This document shows positions 33,521 to 44,826 of a DNA stretch of 64,000 bases, one piece after another. Location: positions 2,356,001-2,420,000 of the forward strand of contig CM065653.1 of NCBI GenBank assembly GCA_033220425.1, in the 5' to 3' direction. The notes beneath the pieces were generated by a model that worked only from the letters and a program-made list of their open reading frames with translations, had not been told where the DNA came from and made no database searches. Positions within the stretch are counted from its first letter, which is position 1. The number at the start of each line of letters is the position of its first letter. The DNA comes from Lepraria neglecta. Taxonomy: Eukaryota > Ascomycota > Lecanoromycetes > Lecanorales > Stereocaulaceae. The position numbers and the translations under genes are program-made.

Positions 33521-34273
33521 TCGGATTTGAAGCTGACATAGACATCTACCAAACAACCTGCCAGCAATGCTTTGACAGCAAACAGGAGGGCGGAGGAGGG
33601 CTCTTATGTACCTACTTCAGCGTCACGTTGTGGATGAGTTCCACCGCGAGAATGACAAGTTCACCAGCGCCGGGCTCATTGAGGGTCTTGGGAACGACTA
33701 AGGACCCAATATAAGGGTGCCTACTTTTAGGACTCATGTTCTCGAAAATCAAACCCCTGTCATCGCTGTAGCCAATCATCGCGAAGTCGATCCCGCATCC
33801 CGAAATACGCGCCGACCAACGTGCATTAGCCCCTTTCTAATCACCAACCTCGAGTCAGCAACAACATCACTATTGGTGAGACGCATTTATAGATCTCGCT
33901 ACAACGACAGTTCAGGAACGGCAGCAAGGGTTTGGCGCCCTGAGGGTGATCTCTCCACTTGGTGGGGGGTTTGGCTCGCACATGGGCCTGCGTAGTAAAT
34001 ATCCATGGATTCAGCCGTGACCTGTTTCGTCTCTTACTTCTGTCTGCATCCCATACTGCACGACTTGAGCTCTTGAGGCTCTTGCAGCAGCGCTGCGATA
34101 TTTGCTCATTCTTGTTAAATTGTTTGCATTGCTTACCCTGACTGCAGTGGATTCTTGACTTTGCCCACTGCCCATCGCCCAAGAACTTAATGACCTCGAA
34201 GACTTGTCGCCATCTAATATCTACTCCCTAATCTTGTCGCACGTCATTTGGAGAGACTCGACTGTCCTCCATC
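33521..34273. other. no gene seen; possible eroded tail of the F-box gene
   Basis: Stops in all frames. It contains the promoter of the following gene. Confidence 0.4.
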
Positions 34274-36154
34274 ATGTCGTTACTGCGTAAGAACCAGCCG
34301 GGCCGGAAGCTCAGCATACGCTACACCACCAAGCCCCCAGCAGGACTGCCAGAGTTCGAGATGCTGCAGCCGCTAGGAAAAACGAATGGATTCGTGATCC
34401 AAGTCTCTGAACATGCTGAAGGCCGCTCATCGACTTCAGAATCGATACGCCCTTCGTTCGAAGCGGCACCGACCACAGAAACCCCATCTCCTGGGCAGAA
34501 GCCACAGCCTCCACCGCTCGCCCTTGCCATACCCCAGAAAGCACACATCTCACAAAATCAGATCATACCTCCACCACCGTCAAGTTTACCTCCCTCAATA
34601 CGGAGTTGCGCCCCTTCTCCAGCCGATATACCACTCCCTCGCTCCTCTATAAACACACCAGAACTTATTTGTCGCTCTACCGATCCCACGCCTACAGTGG
34701 TCTCGCCAGTTATGCGCTCGATGTTCCCGAAATATGATCCCAGTCGTCCTCTCAATCGCCAAAGCTACTACCCCAATATTGAAGCCGTGCCGGGGCTTGC
34801 GAGTGCCATGGCTGTGTCGGGGTCGTCGAACAACCCATATCGGCATCAGATTGCACGACGGAGCATGTTAAGAACAAGCATAGAAATGGAGAGGAATGAG
34901 ACTCCAGATGTCAAAGAAACGCCACTTCGAATGGTAGAAAACGCAGAGCATCAAGCCGAATTCTCGACACCGGAGGAGCTTCTCGAGCTATGGAATATCT
35001 CGAATGGGCAAGCAGCCAGTGAAGATGCTCCGAGCTCGTACAACCTAGAGCTAAGCTGGTAAGCCAGTCTATGTTGTACTTCCGAGTGCTTGCTAACTGT
35101 CCCAAGCGACGACCTTACGTTCGGACGAGAAGTAATAACATTCAACTCATCTACCTCCGACCCCAGCTACACACTCGAAGCCTCACACTCCAATTTCACT
35201 ATCTCCCGTGTCCACCCAGTGAATCATACTCCAGTCATCCAGATCTGTGGCTCCGTACTCTCTCAACCAACGGCAGTCGACCCCCTTGTCACATGGGTCT
35301 TCCCCAAACTAGCCGGCCTCATGGCTCTTGACCAATCCTCCAACGTCGCAGTTGCCCACAAACTCGACCGCACAGCAAGCGCTGAGCTTCAGAACGAAGC
35401 CATTCAGCGCGCACAAGAGCAAGAAGCCAGCATGCTTCTCTGGGACGATTCAAGTAATAAATACTGCCTCATGCATCCCACACTTCTCGACTCGGCGGCC
35501 ACCACCCTCCCCATCACGATCATACCGCATTCCTCGAGCCCACAGAAAATCACAATCTACGCACCAGAGACGAACGAGCCCTTGCTCGAACTCTCCCTAC
35601 AAACCCTGAATCTGACGATCCACGCTTCAACCATCACTGCTTTGCCTTCTCTCTACATCCTGGACTCGCTCATGACGTCCCTCCTCACCCTACTTCTCCA
35701 CCTCCATCGTTCATGTGCAACACCTACCGTTACTCAACCAGCGACTTTTGAACAAACACCAATGTTCCCTCTACCACCCACACTCGCACACATGAATTCC
35801 CGATCCTCACTGCGCCGAAAACGCACAAATTCCCGCCTCTCAGCCTTCCGATCCACAAAATCTGTCAAATCAGTGAGGTCAGCCCGCTCCATGCACTCAG
35901 TTTCGGCGCACGACCAGGACATCGAAATGCAATCTTTGCCTCCCATGCCCGGGCCTCAAGAGGTAGCAGGGACCAAGCATGGCGCCCCGAAACCAGTATT
36001 CTCAACAGATGATGAGAGCCTGCCGAAGACTACGAGAGCAGTATTGAAACTGCTGTACTGGATTTTCGAGATGGCCTTTTGGTTTATGAATGTTATGGTG
36101 CAGTTGCTTGCTGCCGCGGTTGTGGGAGCTGGGAAGTTGGTCACGAAATTGTGA
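34274..36154 (+). CDS. hypothetical protein with C-terminal membrane segment
   Basis: Two exons (34274-35058 and 35107-36154) with a 48-bp intron (GTAAGC, GCTAAC branch, CCAAG acceptor) give 610 residues. The N-terminal 250 residues are Pro/Ser-rich and disordered. The part after the intron begins CDDLTFGREVITFNSSTSDP and reads like a compact beta/alpha domain. A basic Ser/Arg stretch (RSSLRRKRTNSRLSAFRSTK) precedes a C-terminal hydrophobic helix (WIFEMAFWFMNVMVQLLAAA) at about residues 582-601, so tail anchoring is likely. I do not recognise the family. Part of exon 1 was copied to 30463-30601. Confidence 0.75.
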
Positions 36155-37247
36155 ATAATTTGGATTATCTATAAAGGGACTTATTCCTGTGGGTATGTAT
36201 CTACATGGGGTTTGGAGTTGCTTGGTTTCAAATTTGGGAAACGTTGGGCATTTGGGCGAGTGAGCCTGTGGGAAAAAGGGTATCTCATATGGGGTATGGT
36301 GCGTTGCATCGCCCAGCATAGTTTAGAAATTCAATTCTGTATTAATATGATGATTGAGAGACATGCTTTCTAGTCTTTGACCTCTCTGAACACTTGCTCT
36401 CTCAATCATTTCTCTTGGATTTCCGCAGGAGGACGAACGGCTTCTTCGGCAAGATGCCAGAAAAAGTGCCAGTCTTATGCTTTGGACGGCTCGCATTCAG
36501 GCGCAAGCAGAACGCTCATGCCAGCGATTGAGATAAGTTCTTATCTCAGGCAGAGCATGTAAAGACCAGAAACCTGCTCCTCAACGTGACTGTTTGTCAA
36601 ATCTCAGAAGCTCATTGCCGTAAGACTGCCACTCCCCACCCAGCCCCTCAGCTTCGGCTAAACCGCGGCAGTCGCTCGGCGAGGGTGAGTAAACATCAGG
36701 CTGCAGGGCAACGATTGCGCAGCAAATCAATACTATCTTCGATACAGTCAAGCTCGACAATCCATGCAGGAAATATGCAAGCCTCAATTACAATTACCCC
36801 AATCACCATATCGCTGGGCGCCCTGACTCATGCACGTGACCATACGCAAGCCGCGATGCCTACAAATAAAACTTGCCCCGCGAACCACCAACTTTCCTTC
36901 CTCACGCTTCTTCCCCCAGAGCCGGCCGAACACACCACCACGAGCAATCTCTCATCAACAGAGATTCTCGTGCGCAGAGTCGCCTCAGGATATCCTCTTG
37001 TATCTTTGATCGAGAATCTCGATTGAAGAGTAAGGAGGACCGTCCTGAGAGACTTCCGAAGGTCTCACACATGCAACGTGCGTGTTGTGAAGCGTCATCG
37101 TCAATCTTGGTACTATAAGCAATTCTTCGTCGCTCATTGCTTTGTCATTGCCTTACCACGGTCTCTCTTTCATCAGCCCTTCGCTTCTTAACTGGTGCGC
37201 GCGCTGTCTACGATCTTTGACAATACTACAACTCGGACAAGATCAAC
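36155..37247. other. intergenic, no gene seen
   Basis: About 1.1 kb between two plus-strand genes. An open frame at 36586-37026 has no domain and no splice support. Confidence 0.45.
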
Positions 37248-38184
37248 ATGTTTCGCTCTTTCCACTCGAGGGATCGTGCGGGCAAGGCGGTCAAGCCGAG
37301 CAAGAAGTCGTTTCGCGAGCATACGAAGTTGAAGTTGCAGCAGAAGTTGGATAGTCCGGGATCTGGGAGGTGAGATAATGCGCTGTGGTATACCGTGGTT
37401 GGGAATGGGCAGAAGCTGACGGCGCATTGTATAACAGCACCCTGGTCAGCCCCATCGTCACCCTGATGGTCGGCCCTGATCAACGCGTGTTCGCTGCCCA
37501 CGAGGACGTCCTGTCTTTGTCTCCCTTCTTCGCTACGCATCTCAAAGGCCAGTTCTTTGAGGGCGCACCGAAGAAGGTTGCGCTACCTGATGAGTACGTC
37601 TTACACACCATCGCATTATCACCCTATTTATATATACCATATCCTGACGATTGCGCAGAGTCCCAGAGATCTTTTCCTGCGTCCTCGAGTACCTCTACAA
37701 AGGAGACTACTACCCACGCCTGCTCCACAACAAGCGTCACAACTCCTTCACCCTCGAAGACGCCCACGACCCCCTCAACCTCGGTGGCCGCGGATCCGTC
37801 GAGTCCACAATCTTCCACCCCTGGGCGAACGGCGATCTCCTCAAAGACACCGCCATCTACTGCGCCGCCGAGAAATTCGGCCTGGAGGAACTGAAACGTC
37901 TCGCCCTGCGCAAGCAAGGCCTGCAGTCAGGAATCCCAGTCGAAGTGATCTTACGATCAGCTCGGTTCGCGTACGAGAACACCCCAGACACGGACAACCG
38001 GCTCCGCGCTCATTACCTAGCCCTGATTATCAGGAGTCGCAAGATTTTTAAGCGCAGCGGAACCATGCAGATGGAGATGGAGATGGGGGGCAGCAGATTG
38101 TTTTTCGATCTGTTCGTGGCGATGTGTCAGCATGTGGATGATGTGGTGGAGATTGCTAACAAGTCGTCTCCCAAGACCATCTAA
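37248..38184 (+). CDS. BTB/POZ-domain protein
   Basis: Three exons (37248-37369, 37438-37593, 37659-38184) join in phase to 267 residues. The BTB fold starts in exon 2: VSPIVTLMVGPDQRVFAAHE, then VLSLSPFFATHLKGQFFEGA, then PEIFSCVLEYLYKGDY in exon 3, followed by a helical BACK-like tail (LLKDTAIYCAAEKFGLEELK). BTB domains mediate dimerisation and often recruit Cullin-3. The N-terminus is short and basic. A 45-residue insertion after LYKGDY (PRLLHNKRHNSFTLEDAHDP...) is common in fungal BTB proteins. Introns start GTGAGA and GTACGT. Confidence 0.87.
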
Positions 38185-39279
38185 CCAACCACATGAAGAT
38201 ATCATCCCAACGAACATTTCAAAGGGAGAGAACGGAGCCAGATTGAATCAGCACACGAAAGGGAAATTATCCGTACTGTTTCGCTACACGAAGAGAACCT
38301 CCCCTGAGGAAAAGCCGGCGAGCTTGGCGTTTACCCCATACAAACACCGCTCTTTAACTCCACTTCTTGCCAAATAACAAATCGAGGTCGGCCAACCGTT
38401 TGCGGCATTCAGTTACCGCATTTACAAGTTTAATCACCAGCGCACCACGCCTCTCTTACAGGCTTTTACCTTCCTTGAGTGTATTCTCTTGGGAGGAAAG
38501 GCACGGATCAACAATCTGCACCTAATCCCACCAATCTCCACCTCACGAATTTCTTAACGATATTACGAACACATCTCCAATCTTTCAGTGATGGAAGGAC
38601 GAACATACGCAGAGTACTGTCGACTCCCATATCGCAGATTTCTTTTGTTAGTAGCTTGGACTTTCCTGCTTGGAGGAGGAGGTAGCAGTAGTGATGATGG
38701 CGAGGGAATCGGATCAGTCTGCATGGTAAAGTTGGCTGACTTATTGGTCAGTTGCTGCGAGGCAGTTGAAGTGACATTTTGTTATGTTGTGGATGCTGCT
38801 GAGCGGCCGTTTATGATAATTTATGATTGCTAGGAATTGAGAGACTTGGCCACCTCAATTAATATCTCATGCTTGACTGTGAATCTATGCTGACGAATGC
38901 TGAGGTTGCTAACCGCAAGTATAGGAGCCAGTGTGACAGAGGAGAGTTGAGATTTGTGTTCACTGCAAGCCATCTATCATTAAGTCGTGCTAAAAAGATG
39001 TATCGGTCCCCACCAGATCGTCCAAATATCCAAGCGCCGTAGTAGCCGGCATGCAAACCATGCGGGCCTTGAAAGTGGCGAAAGATATCGTCGATCGGTT
39101 GTTGCCCACGCCTGTCTCACCATCCTCTCCAAGCGTCCGGCAAAACATGTCTTGGAGGAGGTAAATGATCCGCCAATCGGCTCCTCTGTAAAGCACAAAA
39201 AGGTCAAAATGCAATGCAAGCCAAGTCGTCCATCATACCACTGTCTCTTTTCCGCAGCGTTCCTGGCCATCAATACGCC
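38185..39279. other. convergent intergenic region, no gene seen
   Basis: It lies between the 3' ends of two BTB-type genes on opposite strands. Open frames at 38479-38833 and 38980-39304 have no support. Confidence 0.45.
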
Positions 39280-41281
39280 TCAAAAAAAAAAAACCTTGTT
39301 CTGATCCTCTATCATCTTCGTCAAGTCCTCCTCCGTAGCCTCGTTATCAGACTCACGCAGCGCCATCGTAATCATCTCTGCTTCAGTCTGACTGATACCT
39401 TCATCCTCGCCCACAGTTATCTTTCCCTTCTCTATATTAATCGCCTCTTTCTCCCCACCGACCTTCTCCTCTTCATCCTCCACAGTAGCCTTCTTCCCAT
39501 CGGCAGGTACCTTCTTCTCCTCCCCAATCGCCTTCTCCGACTGATCCGTGACCATCTTCTCCTTCACCTCGTCGGTTAGCGGTCCTTCCTCGTCTGATTT
39601 ATCCGCCTTAGCCGTACTATCAGAGAGGAAACTCTCATCTTCTTTGACCTTCGCGTTCGCGTTCGCGTTCTCATTCTCTTTCTTAACCTTATCAACTTCC
39701 ATCGCTGCGCCTGAAGTAGCCGCTCCACTCAAGAGTCCGTGCACTCCCTTCGCTAGCTCCTCATTCTCCTTCATCACCTCAGAAAACTTCACCGTCTCCG
39801 CAAGCACCAAGTCCCAGTACTGCTCCGCAAGGTAGTGCACCAGGTACTGCCGTAAATCCTCGTCTCCTTTCTCAAAGGCTAGATCGACGACACAAAGAAT
39901 AGCGAACGGCTGATGCGGTTCCCACTTCGCCAAAGCCTTGAGCTTGCGGGAGGCGAGGGTTTGAAGTCCAGGCAGCTCGAGCATCTGGGCGATCGAATAG
40001 ATAGTAGCGCAGCGCACGACTTCGGCACCGCGCTCGGGTTCAGTCAACTCCATCTCCAGACGGACATATTCCGTTCCCTCGTCAAGGATATTGGGATCAT
40101 ATTCGCCATGCTCAAGGTACTGGCCGACGGGGAGGAAGTCGTCTGCATTCAGGTTCGATAGCATGGGGGACATCACGTACCATCCATTTTCGGGGTTGTG
40201 GGCGACGAGATTCTTGAGGAGGGGGCTCGTATTTAGACCGGAACGTTTGACGCGGAATTTCTTGTGGGGGTTATCGACGTATATCATGGCGCGGTTTGGG
40301 CTGGACGGAAAGATTGTCAGTCTTGATCTGGTGGAATGCGTTGAGTAACTTACTCATTGACATCCTTCTCCTTGGCCCTTACCATGGGCGTGGCACGGCT
40401 CATAGACTGACGCATCTCGCTACTAAAAGGGTTGACAGTACCGCTCCTGAAAGATTTTCCAGGCCGTACATAGACAGGCCTTACAGAGAAGCGTCCTGCG
40501 AGGTTTGTCTTGCTTCTCTTGCTAACCGGCTCAGGTTGGGTGGTAATGTCGGTATCTTCGTACAAGCCCTCCATCTCTGCAGAGGTCGAGTCGCTGAATT
40601 CCTGCTTGATCTTGGGCGTGGAATTGTTCTCTCCTTGAACGAAGAGACCGCTGCTCTCTTCATCGTCCACTTCCTCCCTGCGGTAGCCCGGAGGGAACTT
40701 GAACTTTGGTATTCCCTTGCGCTTGCGTTTCTCGGGTGCAGTAGCAGTGGGCGCTTTTGATTGGAATCGCTCGGGACGTTGCTGGCGGAGCCGTCCTTTG
40801 AAGTATGAAAGAACGTGGTATTGCATGGCCTCCCGCCAAGCCTCTGCAAGTAGAGGGTTGGTAGTTGAGACTCGAATGACTTCGCCGATCTCTTCGTCAA
40901 GCGGCTCTAGCATCTTCCAAGGAGTCCAAATACTTGTTGAGAAGCGTTAGCCCGAAGCTTAAGATGAGCAATAGGTACAAGTTCTCACGGCTTCAATCTT
41001 CCCAAGAGGAGTGTTGGATAGCATCTCTTACTGACGCCATCCTCGCCAGCCTTGTAGCGCTCTGGCCAAGTACCATCCGGCTGACGTGAATTAAAAGGTC
41101 GCTGTCTACCTTTGTAAAATGTCTGCACCATCTCCTCGTCGCAGACAACGATAGGCCAATCTTCTCCATCCTTCTTGACAGTCCAAAACTCTCCCGCAGT
41201 TGTCTCGCCTTGTGTCTGACTCAGGTTGAGCCGCCCGAATGGTGGCCTCATGTTAGAAAATCCCGCGCTGGTATAGGCCAT
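39280..41281 (-). CDS. PWWP-like plus BTB-like chromatin-type protein
   Basis: Three exons (40989-41281, 40354-40932, 39280-40300) close in phase to 630 residues. The N-terminus (GEFWTVKKDGEDWPIVVCDE, then LLLGRLKPIWTPWKMLEPLD across the first junction) has the look of a fungal PWWP-like module. The middle is basic (EKRKRKGIPKFKFPPGYRRE). Exon 3 has a BTB/SKP1-like region: SPLLKNLVAHNPENGWYVMS, FLPVGQYLEHGEYDPNIL, IYSIAQMLELPGLQTLASRK. The last 130 residues are a charged Glu/Lys tail with a hexanucleotide-encoded NANANA run at about 39652-39672. The stop follows a run of 11-12 T on the coding strand (residues VFFF), so the exact C-terminus is sensitive to homopolymer error. Both domain names are by eye. 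Confidence 0.78.
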
Positions 41282-42256
41282 GTTGAGCCGGATGAAACCT
41301 GAAGTGAGCTCAAGCTCGGGGAACGACAGCGTCGGAGAACATGGCGTTAAGGGGAACCAAGCCGAGTTTGACAGCGTGTTCGTGAGTCCAAGTGCCCCGA
41401 CGGATCAGAACTGGCAAGCTTGACAGACTAGACGGTTGATACTGTGGGTGAGAACAGTGCTGAGTCAATGATGTGGGCTGAGAAGTAAACAACACTGCTA
41501 GAGTGTAGAAAGGAAGGGACAAGAGAGTGAAAGATAGGTGAGGACGTCAAAGAGATGAGATTGCGTAATGCTAAGTATCTGAAGTAGCGTCTTGCATGAG
41601 GACTGAAGTAGATCAAAGGAAGACAGTGAACTTGTTATGGCGGGTCTAACGCCAGGGATAGGTGGTCATGCAAGCCAGCAATGACAACAATGTTGCGGAA
41701 GCCGTGCTAGCGTTGCGAGGACGGCGAGGAGGTAAGGCTGAGGGAGTGAATGAAATGATGGACAAACGAGGCTCAGCAAGAGCAGAAGGGTGGACCGAGA
41801 ATGACTGCTCCCACTGGTTGGGCCTAAGGCAACGACTAGATGAATGGGTATTTTCTAGCTGCAACTGTATTCATGCGCAAATTTGTCCAAAATGGTTGCA
41901 GCACCGCTCGCTGTTAGTCGAATGTTTGCTAAGGGCTGTCGGGAAATTCTGCGAATATGCAGGTTCGGCGACGAAGGAACCGAGAGTTGGCATCCAGAGA
42001 TCGGGCTTACGTCCTTAGATTGGCGCGGTAAGAAGCTTCAGGCCTGTGAGTCGATACAAGACATTTGACGCGGTCAGAGCTTAGGAATCTTGGGAACAAT
42101 AGTGATAAAGCGCGTCCCGACATTGTAGAATTTAAGAGTGCGAATGATTGGAAGGCATTGCAGAGAAACAAGCCAAACCAACTCCAACGGACAGGATATG
42201 AGATTATCCTACTTGAGGCAAAATATGCCTATGTTGGTGCTCAGCGTCCTCGTCGA
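41282..42256. other. intergenic, no gene seen
   Basis: About 1 kb containing the promoter of the PWWP-like/BTB-like gene and the 3' flank of the FAR-17a-like gene. An open frame at 41662-42018 has no domain. Confidence 0.45.
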
Positions 42257-43216
42257 TCACACTCCGCCTTCCAAGCCATCCTCCCGCAACGCATGCAAGG
42301 CTCGCTGAGTCATAAACACCTTCACTGCCAGAGACGAGATGTGGGTATAGGTCTGGAGTACCGTTCGCCAGTCGTTTGTGGAGTCGAAATAGCCGTAGAC
42401 ATTTTGACCTGTGATGTAGCGACCAAGGATGACCCATAGGACGTAGACGATGCAGATAACGGTGATGCCCCTTAAGAGGAATCTCAGTGGCTACTTGCAT
42501 TAACAAGAGGTACGCAGGTAAGGGCGAATTCTTATCTTCTGCTTCTGCACACTGCTAAGCACTATGACCTCCAGAAGAGCGAACGCCGAATTAACAATGG
42601 TGAAGTTGGTAACCTTGAAGTACTGTAGAAACCTGGGCCAGAACAGCGGATCCGGTTGGAAGTCCAACGGAAAGAGGAATAACCAATAGGTAGTGGTGAC
42701 CACGACAGGGAATGCGACTGCTGCGCTGTGGAAGAGCAAGAAAAAAAGCCGCCTTTTGGAGTTGATGTCGGTATTCTTGTGGAAGGAAAAAGCGTTCTGT
42801 GTATTTGCGAGGACTCTACCCTTAGCCTGTTCACGGGGAGGCAGACGAGAATGAGGGCTAGTGAGGTTCTCAAAGGTCCATATCTGCACCAATGATATCA
42901 GCTAAGAAGTCGGACTCCTTCCAGGCTGAAAAGGTATACGTACGGCAGTAATCCAGTAGTATATGGTCTGGATGACGAAGCTGATGGTGCTGGCGTCAAA
43001 GGGAAGGAACCTTGCCCTTGCCCTGTGTTCCGGTCTGCTCTCTTGAACGATGCCAAAGGCCAGAGCGGCAGTCATGTACAGCGCAAAGAACGCCCGCATG
43101 AAGAGCAAGCCCCTTTGGCCCATGAAATACCATGGTGAATGACAGACACGCTGGAAGATGGAGTGCTCATGAAGAGACCTTTCCGGTCGAGGTAGGAGGG
43201 GTTTTGTCTCAGCCAT
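42257..43216 (-). CDS. FAR-17a/AIG1-like multi-pass membrane protein
   Basis: Three exons (42944-43216, 42551-42883, 42257-42490), all phase 0, give 279 residues. About six hydrophobic segments are visible, including FMRAFFALYMTAALAFGIV, LLFHSAAVAFPVVVTTTYWL, and GITVICIVYVLWVILG near the end. The pattern FPVVVTTTYWLFLFP...NSAFALLEVIVLSS resembles the FAR-17a/AIG1 family, membrane hydrolases of fatty-acid esters of hydroxy fatty acids in animals. Fungal substrates are not known to me. Intron 1 is canonical (GTACGT...GTGCAG). Intron 2 is less certain: I chose GTGCAG...AGTAG because it alone restores both the frame and a family-like membrane helix (PLRFLLRGITVICIVYVLWV). Confidence 0.72.
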
Positions 43217-43977
43217 GGTTGCAGATCGCAGTAGATGCCTGTCAATGTCTCAGTCTTGAAGGTCGTGATCTGGAGAATTCAGGAAAGAGTCTAGGAAACC
43301 GGTGTGATGTATGATATAGAATGAACGGGATGACGATAGGCGAAACGGTGCGTGGAAGAATGATGACATAGAACATAGGTAGAAGCTGGAGAAGGAGAGA
43401 AAAAGAGGGAAGCGATTGTTGTACAAACCTGAGGAAGGAAAAAGTGCCTTCCATCTTGGAAACGAAGGAGCTGCCATCTGTCTGGCAAAGCGTAATTGCT
43501 CATAGCTTCCTCAAGAAGCCATGTGCACTAGAGGTCATCTGCAGAAAATTTGTATTGAAAATGCGTCCTTTGACGACTTCATAATGTGTTTGAACGGTGT
43601 TTCCAGACTATAAACTGGAAGTACCCCAACTCATTGAGACAGATAGCTTGCTTGTGAAGAGCTTCATTATCACGCGCATTTTTCTTCCGCGAGACGAAAT
43701 CCCCGTGGAACTAGCCTGCGAGGTAGCTCGACAGATCAGATACATCCATGAGGACGACCAGGCGGGGTGGCACGAAGATGAATATTAAGCTCCACAAAAG
43801 CGCGCTAGTAACTGCCAAGCCTTTCAGCCTTACAAGCACTTGCAACGTTTCCAAAGCGCTTCGACTTGCGCAGCTCGCCAAATGGCTAGGTGACGAAGAC
43901 ACTGATACCCCTGATAGCAGCACCTCCGAACTCGTTATACCTAATTCCTCCAGCTTTCCGCTCTCCTAACCGCCACG
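43217..43977. other. divergent promoter region, no gene seen
   Basis: It lies between the FAR-17a-like gene (minus) and SEC11 (plus). Short frames at 43597-43923 lack support. Confidence 0.45.
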
Positions 43978-44568
43978 ATGTTCTCCGCCCTCTCCTCTCT
44001 CCAACCACGCCAATTCCTAACCCAAATCCTCAATTTCGCCCTCGTACTCTCCACAGCGTTCATGCTATGGAAAGGCCTCTCCGTCATCACCGACTCCCCT
44101 TCTCCCATCGTCGTCGTCCTATCGGGAAGCATGGAGCCGGCGTTTCAGAGGGGGGATTTGCTGTTTTTATGGAATAGGGGGATGGATACGCAGATTGGAG
44201 AGGTGGTGGTTTATAATGTTAAGGGGAAGGACATCCCGATTGTGCATCGGGTTGTTAGGAGGTTTGGGGGAGGGTGAGTGGGACCATCTCCTGGAGGGGT
44301 GTTTCGTTTGGGGAAGACTGGGGCTGACAGGTTGTATAGGGAACAGCCATTGAAGCTGCTTACGAAGGGGGACAATAATTTGGCTGATGATACGGAACTA
44401 TATGCGAGAGGCCAAGACTACTTGGAGAGATCACAGGATATCATTGGGAGTGTGGTTGGCTATGTGCCTTTTGTGGGGTACGTGACGATATTACTGTCAG
44501 AGCATCCGTGGTTGAAGACGGTTATGTTGGGCATTATGGGCGTCATGGTTGTTTTGCAGAGGGAATAG
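43978..44568 (+). CDS. SEC11: signal peptidase complex catalytic subunit SEC11
   Basis: Two exons (43978-44273, 44340-44568) with a 66-bp intron (GTGAGT...TATAG) give 174 residues, the normal size. It is the ER membrane protease that removes signal peptides. The N-terminal membrane anchor ([20 protein letters not shown]) leads to the catalytic Ser box [15 protein letters not shown], the His box IPIVHRVV and the Asp box [16 protein letters not shown] split by the intron just upstream. The C-terminal hydrophobic segment is [15 protein letters not shown] to the end LQRE. All catalytic residues expected for the family are present. The intron contains an in-frame TGA, so retention would truncate the protein before the Asp box. 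Confidence 0.96.
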
Positions 44569-44826
44569 ATTATTGCATTGATCTAGAAAAGCTAGTATTG
44601 GAACTCTGCTGGTCAATTTACCTCGCCCAATATTTTTGATGTCTCCGCTGGTAAATTAACCCCTGAACACTGCGTTTGCTAACCTCAATGTTCGAAAATT
44701 TTCTGCTCAGTCTGACTCATTCCCTAATCTTTGTCTCTCTCTTCTGCTCAATTGCTAGCCGGAAATTGCATTTAATTACCTCAGTCCGCTCCAATTGGCA
44801 AGGAACGGTGCCAACATCGAGCACAC

